In this document: positions 7,492-16,384 of the stretch, one piece after another | Layout: every line of letters begins with the position of its first letter | Numbering within the stretch: position 1 is the first letter of the stretch | Source: Nitrospira sp. | GTDB taxonomy: Bacteria; Nitrospirota; Nitrospiria; Nitrospirales; Nitrospiraceae | Assembly: GCA_016715825.1 (NCBI GenBank) | Contig: JADJXO010000001.1 | Span: 371,001-435,000, forward strand | DNA: 64,000 bases | Reading direction: 5' to 3' | The notes under the pieces: generated by a model | Database searches by the model: none | Told to the model about the DNA's origin: nothing | Seen by the model: only the letters and a program-made list of their open reading frames with translations | Position numbers and translations under genes: made by a program

Positions 7492-10179
7492 GTGGAGAAG
7501 AAGCTCGAAGATCTGCGCATGGTCATGAAGCTGGCGGTCATTGCCGGGATGTTCATGGCAATTTTGATGGTGTCCGGGCTGCTGTCTATCTGGGGCTTGT
7601 ACACAACCAGTCAGCAGGCCGAGACCATCTACAAAGTCAATCTGCTCCCGGTCCGAGATCTTGGCGATCTACGAGGACTCATCTACAAAATGGTCGGCAT
7701 GATCGGGCTGCACATCCAGGCCTACGATTCAACCGCGAGGGAACAGGCAGAGGAGCAGATTGAGAATACGGATCAAGAGATGGCCCTGCTGATGGACCGC
7801 TATGCGCTCACCATTACGGCAGAGGAAAACCGCCGGATCCTTGAGCAGGTCCGAGAGAACTGGTCACACTTCAAAGAAACACGCTCAAAGGTGCTTGAAC
7901 TCAGTCGACTCTTCAGTAAGGACGCGGCGGGTGAGCTTCGGAACACCGGGTTGATTCCGGTGCGTGAGCAGATCCTCGCCGATTTACACACGCTGATCGC
8001 CAAGTATGAACAAGACGCACGAGACAGTTATCAAACAAGCCATGCCCTCTCCACGCAACTCACCCTGACGATGATCGGTGGCTTCGTGATCTTGTCGATG
8101 CTCGGGTTGGCCGTGGTCTGGCTCATCGCCAAGAGCATCACCAAGAACCTGACGAATGTCCTGACGACCGCCGAAGCCATCAGCGGCGGAAATTTGGCAG
8201 CGCGTGCGATGGTGACGGCTCAGGATGAGGTCGGTCAGTTGGCAGAGGTCTTCAATCGTATGGCCGGTTCACTCGAATCGGCGGCGGCCAAACAGGTGGA
8301 GGCGTTGAACGCGCAGGCAGCAGAAATCTCCGGTGTCACCAAGGCCATCAGTCGCTCGCAGGCGGTGGTCGAATTCACGGTGGATGGCACCGTCCTGACG
8401 GCGAATGAGAATTTCTTGCGGTGCTTTGGGTACGAGCTCAGAGAGGTGGAAGGAAAACATCACCGGATGTTCTGCGATCCGGCCGACGCAAACCGCAGTG
8501 AGTACGCAGCCCTGTGGCAGAAGGTAGGCCGTGGGGAATTCGACAGTGGGGTCTATGCCAGGCGCCGAAAAGACGGTACGGACATCTGGATCCAGGCCTC
8601 CTATAACCCGATCGTCAATGCGGAGGGTAAAGTCAATCGGGTGGTGGAATATGCGACAGACATTACGGGGCAGAAGGTGGCGGCCATTGAATCCGAGGGG
8701 ATCCTGAATGCCGTGGAACGGGGCCAAGCTGTGATTGAATTTAGCTTAGATGGAACGATCAGGAAGGCCAATACTCTGTTTTTAGATCTGATGGGGTATC
8801 GGCTCGACGAGATTACCGGCCACCACCATCGCCTGTTTTGCGATGCTGAGTACACCAGTTCCGAAGCCTACAGGGCGTTCTGGCACAAACTGAATCGAGG
8901 AGAGTTTGACGCAGGGGTCTATCGCCGATTAGGGAAAGGGGGGAGAGAGGTCTGGATTCAGGCGACCTACAACCCCATCCTTGATGTAAATGGGAAACCC
9001 TGCAAAGTTGTGAAAATCGCAACCGATATCACGGCACAGAAGCAAGCGGCGGCTGAAATGGAACGGCTCGTCGCGGAGGCGGAAGCCGTGCTTGGCCGAA
9101 TCGCCGAGAACGATTTATCGTGCGAGATGACCGGGATCTATAGTGGGGCGCCTGAGCAGATTAAGAAGAGTATCAATGCCGTCGTCAGGAATTTGATCCA
9201 GACCATCGCAACAGTGCGGGAAGTCGTGGAATCGGTGACCTGTGGCTCCGAGGAGATCAACAGGGGGAATGAAGATCTGTCACAACGCACCAGCGAACAG
9301 GCCGGTTCGCTCGAGGAAACCTCCGCCGCGATGGAAGAGCTCACGGCGACGGTGAAACAAAATGCCGACAATGCCCTGCAAGCGAACGGGTTGGCCATCG
9401 AGGCGCGTGACACGGCCGATCGAGGCGGCGCGGTGACGAAGAACGCCATCGACGCGATGAGCGAGATCAATCGGAGCAGTAAAAAGATTGCCGACATTAT
9501 CACCGTGATTGATGAGATTGCCTTCCAGACCAACCTCTTGGCCTTGAACGCGGCCGTGGAAGCGGCGCGGGCAGGCGAGCATGGACGAGGCTTTGCTGTG
9601 GTGGCAACCGAAGTGCGCAACCTTGCGCAACGCTCCGCTCTGGCCGCGAGGGAAATCAAGACGTTGATCAACGAGTCGATCCAACGGGTGACGGATGGCA
9701 CCGAGCTTGTCAATCAATCGGGCAAAACCTTGGAAGACATCGTGCATTCCGTCAAGCGAGTCAGTGACATTATCGCCGAGATCACGGCGGCCTCGCAGGA
9801 GCAGGCCGCCAGTATCGATCAGATGAATCAATCGATCATGTCGGTGGACCATACGACACAAGAGAATGCGGCTTTGGTCGAAGAAATCACCAGCGCGAGC
9901 AAGTCGATGAAAAGCCAATCGGAAGAATTGCTGCGCCGAATGGCTCTGTTCAAGCTCGAGCTGTCGGAAGAGGAGAAGGCGGCCACTCCTTCGATTGCCA
10001 GCGTGCGGGAACATACCGCTCGATCGATTGGGAGGGCGTTTGCCGGAGAACACTCACGGTTGGAGGAAGTGCGGCAGCTCGTATCCAACACGCATCCGTC
10101 CAAGCCATCCACGGTTGCAGTCGGAGGAGTCGGCTCCCGTCAGCCTGCGGCAGGAGGAGGGGGATTTGACGAGTTCTAG
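7492..10179 (+). CDS. Methyl-accepting chemotaxis protein with two PAS domains
   Basis: Inner-membrane chemoreceptor of about 895 residues. TM1 lies at about 9-35, a periplasmic four-helix-type sensor follows, then TM2 at about 193-215 and HAMP to about 262. Two tandem PAS domains (283-393 and 403-516) are each followed by a DIT-type PAC end. A HAMP-like linker leads to the signalling hairpin with DEIAFQTNLLALNAA and flanking methylation helices. The protein ends GGGGFDEF, a possible tether for CheR/CheB. I chose the GTG at 7492 because AGGGAGG precedes it by a few bases; the frame is open 23 codons further upstream without such a site. The PAS pair suggests that it senses redox state or an internal ligand besides a periplasmic one. 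A structured leader and terminator lie upstream. Confidence 0.93.
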   Translation: MEKKLEDLRMVMKLAVIAGMFMAILMVSGLLSIWGLYTTSQQAETIYKVNLLPVRDLGDLRGLIYKMVGMIGLHIQAYDSTAREQAEEQIENTDQEMALLMDRYALTITAEENRRILEQVRENWSHFKETRSKVLELSRLFSKDAAGELRNTGLIPVREQILADLHTLIAKYEQDARDSYQTSHALSTQLTLTMIGGFVILSMLGLAVVWLIAKSITKNLTNVLTTAEAISGGNLAARAMVTAQDEVGQLAEVFNRMAGSLESAAAKQVEALNAQAAEISGVTKAISRSQAVVEFTVDGTVLTANENFLRCFGYELREVEGKHHRMFCDPADANRSEYAALWQKVGRGEFDSGVYARRRKDGTDIWIQASYNPIVNAEGKVNRVVEYATDITGQKVAAIESEGILNAVERGQAVIEFSLDGTIRKANTLFLDLMGYRLDEITGHHHRLFCDAEYTSSEAYRAFWHKLNRGEFDAGVYRRLGKGGREVWIQATYNPILDVNGKPCKVVKIATDITAQKQAAAEMERLVAEAEAVLGRIAENDLSCEMTGIYSGAPEQIKKSINAVVRNLIQTIATVREVVESVTCGSEEINRGNEDLSQRTSEQAGSLEETSAAMEELTATVKQNADNALQANGLAIEARDTADRGGAVTKNAIDAMSEINRSSKKIADIITVIDEIAFQTNLLALNAAVEAARAGEHGRGFAVVATEVRNLAQRSALAAREIKTLINESIQRVTDGTELVNQSGKTLEDIVHSVKRVSDIIAEITAASQEQAASIDQMNQSIMSVDHTTQENAALVEEITSASKSMKSQSEELLRRMALFKLELSEEEKAATPSIASVREHTARSIGRAFAGEHSRLEEVRQLVSNTHPSKPSTVAVGGVGSRQPAAGGGGFDEF

Positions 10180-10230
10180 CGGGTTGCAAGCGAAGCAGGG
10201 AACAGATGAATCCATCCGGGAGGTGTGACG

Positions 10231-13020
10231 GTGAAAACCTTTCAGAACCTCAAGACGAAGACGAAACTGCTGCTTGGCTGTAGCGGGATCGCGCTTGGCC
10301 TGTTGATGGTCGGGGGAATGGCCATCAGCAGCGTGACGGATCTTCGAGACCGTATCGAGGCCATCTATAAGATTAACGTGATCCCCCTGACCTCTCTTGG
10401 GGAATTGCAGAGCAGCTCCCAGCGGATGAGCGCGCTGGTGGCATGGCATATCCTGGCACATGATTCAGCCACGATGAAGAAGCAGATGGACGACATCAAG
10501 GCGCTTGATGAACAGATCGACCGGTTCCTAGAACGCTATGCGCCGATTATCGTCACCGAGACCGAGCAGAAGACATTCGATGGATTTAAGACCGCCTTGG
10601 CCGAGTATAAAGCCTCACGCAGTAGAGTGTTGGACCTGAGCGATGCGTTCAGCAAGGATGCCGCCAATGAGCTCCAAAGCACGGAACTCGGAGAGAAGCT
10701 CGCTGTGATGCTCGAGAAGGTGCATGGCTTGGTCAAAGAGAACGAAATCCAGGCTCAAGAGCACTATGAGTCGAGTCGGGATGCAGCCACACGTTTCATC
10801 ACGCTTATGGGTGCTGTGATTGCCGGGGCGTTTCTCGTTGGTCTGTTCATCAATTGGGCCGTGTCGCGGTTCATGATCGGAGGGTTGCAGAATATCCTCG
10901 AAGCAACACGTCAGCTTCAGAAGGGGAACCTGACGTTTCGGGCGACGGTGGGCACGAAGGAGGAGCTTGGGGCCTTGTCACGTGCATTCAATCAGATGGC
11001 CGACGAGTTGGCTCAATCGATGACCAAACAACAAGAAGCGATTGAGGAGATGAATGCCCGTGTCGACATCATGAATACGACCAGTATCGTATCGGAGGCC
11101 AATCTCAAGGGCGAGATTATCAGCGCAAACGACAAGTTTGTTGAAGTCTCAAAGTATTCAAAGGAGGAGTTGCTGGGTAAGCCGCACAATATCACCCGAC
11201 ACTCCGATGTCTCCAAGGACGTCTTTAAGTCCATGTGGCAGACCATCGCGCAGGGAAAACTCTTTCGTGGCGTCATCAAGAATCGGGCGAAAGACGGCAC
11301 GCCGTACTATGTCGATGCCGTGATCAAGCCGATCTTGGGTGCTGATGGAAAACCAAGAAAGTATCTTGGTGTGCGATACGAAATTACGGAGTACGAGGTA
11401 GCTCGGCATAATATGAAAGGCATCTTGGACGCCATCGATAAGTCCTATGTGACGGTTGAGTGTGATTTGAAAGGCACCATCAAAAAAGCCAATGGTCAAT
11501 TCCTACAGACGATGGGATACAGCGGAGATGAAATCAACGGGAAACATCACCGCATGCTTGTTGACCCCTCGTACGGTCATGCGAGTGAGTATCTTGCGTT
11601 CTGGGAGAAACTTGGTCGTGGCGGGTCTGAGGCCGGTCAATATAAATGGATTGCCAAAAATGGCCGAGAGGTGTGGTTGCGCGCGAGTTTTAGCCCCGTG
11701 ATGGATGAAGTCGGGAGGCCATTCAAGGTGATCGGGTTGGCTACGGACATCACGCAGGAGAAACAAGCCTTGGCCGAAGTCGAAAAATTGATCAAGGCGG
11801 CGTCGGTCGGCCAGCTCTCGCAACGGATCAAGTCCGAGATGTTCACGGGTGGGTTGCGAGAACTGACGGATTCGGTCAATCGACTGGTTGACTCTGTCAC
11901 GCAACCGCTGCACGAGGCCAAAGTGGCCCTCAGTGCGTTGGCGAGCAACGATCTGACCCAGAACATGACGGGAACGTATCACGGTGAATTCGACGACATG
12001 AAGACCGCGTTGAATCTCGCGCTTGGTAATTTATCAACCACGATCACCAGCGTGCGGCACGTCGTGAAGAATGTCTTGTCGGGATCGGAGGCGATTAGCA
12101 ACGGCCACGAAGACTTGTCGCGGCGCACCAGCCAACAGGCTGCGGCGCTGGAGGAGACGTCCGCCTCGATGGAGGAGATGACGGCTACGGTGAAACAAAA
12201 CGCCGACAATGCCAAACGAGCCGATCAGCTGGCCATTGCGGCGCGTGAAACGGCCGATCGTGGTGGACTCGTCACCCGAAAAGCCGTCGATGCGATGGGC
12301 GAGATCAATAAAAGCAGTAAGAAGATTGCCGATATCACGACCGTGATCGATGAGATTGCCTTCCAGACGAACCTCTTAGCGTTGAATGCGGCCGTGGAAG
12401 CGGCGAGGGCCGGTGAGCATGGGCGAGGATTTGCCGTGGTGGCGACCGAAGTCCGCAACTTAGCGCAACGCTCGGCGATGGCGGCGAAGGAAATCACCGG
12501 GTTGATTCAGGAATCTCTTCAGAGCGTGACGGAGGGCACGGAGTTGGTGAATGCGTCAGGAAAAACGTTGGAGGAAGTGGTCCATTCCGTCAAACGAGTG
12601 ACGGATATCATTGCGGAGATCAGTGCGGCCTCGCAGGAGCAAGCGATCGGGATCGATCAAGTGAATAAGGCCATCATCTCGATGGACCAGGCGACCCAGC
12701 AGAACGTCGGCTTAGTCGATCAGACGACCTCGTCCGCACAAACGATGACGGAACAGGCCAAAGATCTCCTCCGTCAAGTTGACGTCTTCACCGTCGCTTC
12801 AAGTGAGCATCACCCTGCACACCATACCCCCATACAGCAAGACACCCTGCCGCCCGTCGGTGGGTCGGCGATGAAGACCGTCGATCATGCGCATGGCACT
12901 CAGATGGCTCGTCCTAAGCCGACTACGAGTAGGTCGGCGGTACATAAGGAGCCGGTCGGCGCGGCCATCGGGAAAGGGAAGGATCGGCATGGCGTTGAGG
13001 GTGAGTTCGAAGAGTTTTAA
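10231..13020 (+). CDS. Methyl-accepting chemotaxis protein with two PAS domains
   Basis: Paralogue of the preceding receptor, about 929 residues, with the same plan: TM1 (about 15-37), periplasmic helical sensor, TM2 (about 188-210), HAMP, PAS (282-387), PAS (400-510), a HAMP-like linker and the signalling hairpin (DEIAFQTNLLALNAA). The tail is a basic, Pro/Thr-rich linker ending EFEEF. The start is taken at GTG 10231 because GGGAGG (10218-10223) is well spaced from it; the in-frame GTG at 10225 is too close. The sensor halves of this receptor and the one upstream are clearly related but diverged, whereas the hairpins are almost identical, as expected for tandem duplicates with different ligands. 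Confidence 0.93.
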   Translation: MKTFQNLKTKTKLLLGCSGIALGLLMVGGMAISSVTDLRDRIEAIYKINVIPLTSLGELQSSSQRMSALVAWHILAHDSATMKKQMDDIKALDEQIDRFLERYAPIIVTETEQKTFDGFKTALAEYKASRSRVLDLSDAFSKDAANELQSTELGEKLAVMLEKVHGLVKENEIQAQEHYESSRDAATRFITLMGAVIAGAFLVGLFINWAVSRFMIGGLQNILEATRQLQKGNLTFRATVGTKEELGALSRAFNQMADELAQSMTKQQEAIEEMNARVDIMNTTSIVSEANLKGEIISANDKFVEVSKYSKEELLGKPHNITRHSDVSKDVFKSMWQTIAQGKLFRGVIKNRAKDGTPYYVDAVIKPILGADGKPRKYLGVRYEITEYEVARHNMKGILDAIDKSYVTVECDLKGTIKKANGQFLQTMGYSGDEINGKHHRMLVDPSYGHASEYLAFWEKLGRGGSEAGQYKWIAKNGREVWLRASFSPVMDEVGRPFKVIGLATDITQEKQALAEVEKLIKAASVGQLSQRIKSEMFTGGLRELTDSVNRLVDSVTQPLHEAKVALSALASNDLTQNMTGTYHGEFDDMKTALNLALGNLSTTITSVRHVVKNVLSGSEAISNGHEDLSRRTSQQAAALEETSASMEEMTATVKQNADNAKRADQLAIAARETADRGGLVTRKAVDAMGEINKSSKKIADITTVIDEIAFQTNLLALNAAVEAARAGEHGRGFAVVATEVRNLAQRSAMAAKEITGLIQESLQSVTEGTELVNASGKTLEEVVHSVKRVTDIIAEISAASQEQAIGIDQVNKAIISMDQATQQNVGLVDQTTSSAQTMTEQAKDLLRQVDVFTVASSEHHPAHHTPIQQDTLPPVGGSAMKTVDHAHGTQMARPKPTTSRSAVHKEPVGAAIGKGKDRHGVEGEFEEF

Positions 13021-13300
13021 GCTATTCATCACCCTGTACGATGAGGACTTGAAATCTCCGGATCCGCGTCGCCCATGATCCAGTCCGAGTCTGCCGAGAA
13101 ATCGGTTTATACGTTCAGTAGTTAGAGAGGCTATCTCATAGAGTGCTATCTACCGCGCTGGCTACCCATCGATCCTGCTTTTCTCTTCACCTCAGCGCTT
13201 CTCGATCGCGTTAAGAAACACCATCAACCAACCGATAGAGCATTGACTGGATTTCTATGCGTACGGATTGTGCTGAGTCGAAGGGCTGGGATTGATCGAC

Positions 13301-14119
13301 ATGGATTTTGCGATCTCGACGGACGAGTTTGAACGATTTCGGGCGCTGATCTACGACGAGAGCGGAATCGCCCTGAACGATCAGAAGCAGGGATTGGTGG
13401 CGTCTCGGTTGTCCAAGCGCTTACGCGAACTGAAATTGTCGTCATTTTCCGAATACTATGACCAATTGATGCATGATCCACATCGAGAAGAATTCACTCG
13501 GATGTTGGATCTCATCTCGACCAACAAAACGGACTTCTTTCGTGAGCCGAAACACTTCGACTTTCTCCGTGAAGAGATTCTTCCCACACTCACGCCTGAA
13601 AAAAAAGCTCGTATCTGGTCCTCGGCCTGTTCGTCCGGTGAAGAGCCCTACACGATCGCGATGACCTTGTATGACGGTGTACATGACCCAGCCCAATGGG
13701 ACTTTAAGATTCTTGCGACCGATCTCTCCACGCGCGTGCTCGCCAAGGCGGCGGAAGGCGTCTACGACGAGGAGCGGGTTCGTGAGCTGCCGTCTGACAT
13801 CGTGCGGCGCCATTTTTTGCGCGGGCGTGGCCATAGTCACGGTCTGCTGAAAGTGAAGCCGCGCTTGGCGACGATGATTCGATTTCAGCGTCTCAACTTA
13901 ATGGACGAGCAGTTTCCCATTAAGAGCCCGCTGGACCTTATTTTTTGCCGAAACGTGATGATCTATTTCGATCGTCCGACGCAGGAGCGATTGGTGAACA
14001 AGTTTTACCGATATCTCAAGCCCGGAGGCCATCTCTTCATCGGACATTCCGAAAGTCTCCAGTGGGTGAATCACCCCTTTAAGACGGTGGCGCCGACGAT
14101 CTATTGGAAGGAGACGTGA
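13301..14119 (+). CDS. cheR: Chemotaxis protein methyltransferase CheR
   Basis: SAM-dependent methyltransferase that methylates glutamates on chemoreceptors. About 272 residues, normal for the family. The N-terminal helical CheR domain (about 1-75) precedes the catalytic domain. Visible motifs are the SAM-binding SSACSSGEEPYT (about 103-115), ILATDLSTRVLAKA, and LIFCRNVMIYFD. The ATG at 13301 is preferred; a TTG three codons upstream (13292) is possible. It opens the adaptation operon with cheD and cheB. Its TGA stop (14117-14119) sits inside the left arm of the palindrome that flanks the next small gene. Confidence 0.95.
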   Translation: MDFAISTDEFERFRALIYDESGIALNDQKQGLVASRLSKRLRELKLSSFSEYYDQLMHDPHREEFTRMLDLISTNKTDFFREPKHFDFLREEILPTLTPEKKARIWSSACSSGEEPYTIAMTLYDGVHDPAQWDFKILATDLSTRVLAKAAEGVYDEERVRELPSDIVRRHFLRGRGHSHGLLKVKPRLATMIRFQRLNLMDEQFPIKSPLDLIFCRNVMIYFDRPTQERLVNKFYRYLKPGGHLFIGHSESLQWVNHPFKTVAPTIYWKET

Positions 14120-14548
14120 AGCGTCGTTCGTGAAGCGTCGTTCGTGAAGCGTATGAAGATTGTAAACTTTCGAGATCTGGACGTATGGAAACTGGGAAAA
14201 GAGATTGTGCTGGGAGTCTATCGTGCAACGGCCCTCTTTCCTAAGGACGAGGTGTATGGCTTAACGGCGCAGATGCGGAGAGCGTCGGTCTCCATTCCAT
14301 CGAATGTGGCGGAAGGATTCAACAGAGTTCACAACAAAGAGTACCGCCAGTTCCTCTATGTGGCCCTGGGTTCTTGCGCTGAACTGGAGACTCAAGTGGA
14401 GATTGCAGGTGACCTGGGCTATCTAGGTCAGATGGAGAGTCGTCGCTTGGTGGAACGACTTGATCATGAGACAAGAATGCTTCGAAACCTGATTAAGAAA
14501 CTCTAGTTATGGCAAACGCTTCACGAGATACGCTTCACGTTTCACGCT
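14115..14548. mobile_element. Candidate palindrome-bounded element carrying a four-helix-bundle gene
   Basis: The left boundary (14115-14152) is three direct copies of CGTGAAGCGT separated by CGTT. The right boundary (14516-14548) is ACGCTTCACG, AGAT, ACGCTTCACG, TTTCACG. The two are inverted complements over about 24 bp with few mismatches, and match the arms of the element at 763, 7005 and 15182. Here the usual ~20-nt loop is replaced by one 354-bp gene. The unit sits exactly between cheR and cheD, genes that are usually adjacent. No transposase or clear target-site duplication is seen, so mobility is inference. Confidence 0.45.
14153..14506 (+). CDS. Four-helix-bundle protein (23S rRNA intervening-sequence / S23 family)
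   Basis: 117 residues, the usual size of the four-helix-bundle family first described from intervening sequences in 23S rRNA genes. Family hallmarks are visible: an N-terminal FRDLDVWKLGKEIV, then LTAQMRRASVSIPSNVAEG, and a C-terminal LxxxLxxETRMLRNLI helix. No enzymatic motif is present, and the function of these proteins is not established. The ATG at 14153 is the first downstream of the repeat arm; a GTG at 14144 would start inside the repeat. The gene interrupts the cheR-cheD junction and lies between inverted repeat arms, so it is more likely a passenger of the repeat element than a chemotaxis gene. Confidence 0.9.
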   Translation: MKIVNFRDLDVWKLGKEIVLGVYRATALFPKDEVYGLTAQMRRASVSIPSNVAEGFNRVHNKEYRQFLYVALGSCAELETQVEIAGDLGYLGQMESRRLVERLDHETRMLRNLIKKL

Positions 14549-15177
14549 CACCTCACGGCCAAGCTGGCTCTACGCATGATGTCAGTGCGTTCTCCCATAT
14601 CCGCCGCATGCGCGATGCTCGGTTCCCGCATGAGATTGCTGCGATTTTGCCGGGAGAGTTTTTCGTCAGCGCCAGTCCCATGATCGTCTATACGGTCCTT
14701 GGCTCGTGTATTTCAGCCTGTATTCGAGATCCTGTGATCGGTGTGGGGGGGATGAATCATTTCATGTTACCCAAGCCGAAAGAGGGCGGCAACGACTCCT
14801 GGGGAGAATCGACACGATATGGCTCGTATGCGATGGAGTCATTGATCAATGAAATCCTGAAGCAGGGGGGCATGAAGAGTCGACTGGAAGTGAAGCTGTT
14901 CGGGGCCGGGAAAATCTATGAAGGCAATATCGATGTCGGGGCTCGCAATGCAGAGTGGGTCTTACACTTTCTCAAGACGGAAGGCCTGAGGCCGACCAAA
15001 ACCGATTTGGGCGATGTGTGTCCGCGAAAAGTCTATTACTTTACCGAATCGGGCCGTGTGTTGTTGAAACGGATTGAACGGCTGAAGAACAAGACGATTG
15101 TGGAACGGGAGCAGGAGTATGCGACGAAGATCCAAGTCGTTGCCAAGCCGGTGGAGGACGATGTGACGCTGTTCTGA
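14509..15177 (+). CDS. cheD: Chemoreceptor glutamine deamidase CheD
   Basis: CheD deamidates specific glutamines of chemoreceptors to glutamates and can interact with CheC or CheY in other species. The catalytic set is visible: T62 and C67 in YTVLGSCISACI and H84 in GGMNHFMLP. Motifs VKLFGAGKIYEG and the GARNAEWVLHFL helix also match. About 222 residues if it starts at 14509, longer than the usual ~160. The extra N-terminus (residues 3-13, NASRDTLHVSR) is translated from the right arm of the palindromic element, and no ribosome-binding site is seen there. An ATG at 14608 is a plausible original start. The element may therefore have replaced the 5' end of the gene. Confidence 0.93.
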   Translation: MANASRDTLHVSRSPHGQAGSTHDVSAFSHIRRMRDARFPHEIAAILPGEFFVSASPMIVYTVLGSCISACIRDPVIGVGGMNHFMLPKPKEGGNDSWGESTRYGSYAMESLINEILKQGGMKSRLEVKLFGAGKIYEGNIDVGARNAEWVLHFLKTEGLRPTKTDLGDVCPRKVYYFTESGRVLLKRIERLKNKTIVEREQEYATKIQVVAKPVEDDVTLF

Positions 15178-15181
15178 ACGG

Positions 15182-15260
15182 CGTGAAGCGGTGAGAAATG
15201 ACGTGAAGCGTATCTCGTTCCGGAATAGGACGCTTCACGCTTCACGAGAGACGTTTCACA
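15182..15260 (+). repeat. Palindromic GTGAAGCGT element, copy between cheD and cheB
   Basis: CGTGAAGCGT (15202-15211) and CGCTTCACG (15231-15239) enclose the loop ATCTCGTTCCGGAATAGGA. Outer arms reach 15182 and 15260. It has the same orientation as the copies at 763 and 7005, and fills nearly all of the cheD-cheB gap. Confidence 0.85.
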
Positions 15261-15276
15261 GGATACGAGAGGGCCT

Positions 15277-16368
15277 ATGCCGAAAATTCGCGTACTAACG
15301 GTTGACGATTCGGCGCTGATGCGGCAAGTGCTCGCTGCCTTGCTCGCAAAAGATCCGGATATTGACGTCGTCGGTGCCGCTCCGGATCCGTTCATTGCAC
15401 GAGAGAAGATCAAAGCGCTGAATCCCGACGTGCTGACGCTCGATGTCGAAATGCCTAAAATGGACGGCCTGACATTCCTCGAAAAACTGATGCGCGGGCA
15501 CCCGATGCCGGTGGTGATGGTGAGCTCGCTGACGGAAGCCGGCTGTCAGACCACTTTGCGCGCACTGGAGTTGGGGGCCGTGGATTTTATTACCAAGCCA
15601 AAGATCGATCTTCGAGAAGGCATGGACGAGATCGCGCAGGATCTCATTGCGAAGGTGAAAGCCGCCGCGGCGGCGCGAGTGCGACCGTTAAGCGTGAAGC
15701 GTGAAGCGTCCGAATCCGTGACGAACGGCGCTTCACGAGGGACGCTTCACGAGGGACGCTTCACGAACGACGTTTCACGAACGGCGATGATCAAAACCAC
15801 CGACACAATCATCGCCATCGGGTCCTCGACCGGCGGCACCGAGGCCGTAAAAGATGTGTTGGAGGTGCTGCCACCCAATACCCCACCGATCCTGATCACC
15901 CAACACATGCCGGAGCGGTTTACCAAAACATGGGCGGAACGACTGAATAGTCTGTGTCGGATTTCAGTGAAAGAGGCGGAAGACGGTGACAGCGTCCTTC
16001 CCGGGCATGCGCTTATTGCCCCAGGGAATTTTCATATGACCCTGGTCCGGAGCGGGGCCCGCTACACGGTTCGACTCAATCAAGACCACCCGGTGAATCG
16101 GCACCGCCCATCGGTGGACGTGATGTTTGCCTCCGTCGCCCAGTATGCGGGCGCCAATGCCATCGGAGTCATTCTGACGGGGATGGGAGGCGACGGTGCG
16201 AAAGAACTCTTGACGATGAAACAGGCCGGCGCCTTCACGATCGCGCAGGACGAAGCGAGCTGTATTGTATTCGGGATGCCGAAGGAAGCCATCAAGGCCG
16301 GAGGGGTGGATAAAGTGCTGCCTCTCCATGAGATCGCCGGGTCGATTCTTGCTCACGTGAGCCATTGA
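15277..16368 (+). CDS. cheB: Chemotaxis response regulator protein-glutamate methylesterase CheB
   Basis: Receiver (about 1-125) with acidic pair D10/D11, phosphoacceptor D56 in LDVEMPKMDG and K107, joined to a methylesterase domain (about 173-360). The triad is S184 (IGSSTGG), H210 (ITQHMP) and D306 (TGMGGDGA). It removes receptor methyl groups when phosphorylated by CheA. At 363 residues it is a little longer than the typical ~350. The difference lies in the interdomain linker: residues ~139-169 are encoded by a palindromic repeat element (15691-15784) inserted in frame. All catalytic residues are intact, so the insertion is probably tolerated. Start ATG 15277 follows GAGAGGGCCT. Confidence 0.96.
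   Translation: MPKIRVLTVDDSALMRQVLAALLAKDPDIDVVGAAPDPFIAREKIKALNPDVLTLDVEMPKMDGLTFLEKLMRGHPMPVVMVSSLTEAGCQTTLRALELGAVDFITKPKIDLREGMDEIAQDLIAKVKAAAAARVRPLSVKREASESVTNGASRGTLHEGRFTNDVSRTAMIKTTDTIIAIGSSTGGTEAVKDVLEVLPPNTPPILITQHMPERFTKTWAERLNSLCRISVKEAEDGDSVLPGHALIAPGNFHMTLVRSGARYTVRLNQDHPVNRHRPSVDVMFASVAQYAGANAIGVILTGMGGDGAKELLTMKQAGAFTIAQDEASCIVFGMPKEAIKAGGVDKVLPLHEIAGSILAHVSH
15691..15784 (-). repeat. Palindromic GTGAAGCGT element inside the cheB coding sequence
   Basis: CGTGAAGCGT (15700-15709), loop CCGAATCCGTGACGAACGG, CGCTTCACG (15729-15737), followed by two further ACGCTTCACG-type units and GTTTCACGA. The loop is the reverse complement of the one in the copies at 763 and 15182, so the element is inverted here. 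It is read in frame and encodes CheB linker residues ~139-169, including GASRGTLHEG. Confidence 0.85.
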
Positions 16369-16384
16369 TCTAGCTGGAGGCGCG

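Noticed and set aside
14153..14506. Diversity-generating retroelement component, because the four-helix family is related in fold to Avd
   Set aside because: No reverse transcriptase or template/variable repeat pair is present in the window.
14115..14548. rRNA intervening sequence
   Set aside because: The gene family is known from 23S rRNA, but there is no rRNA here; the unit lies between two chemotaxis genes.
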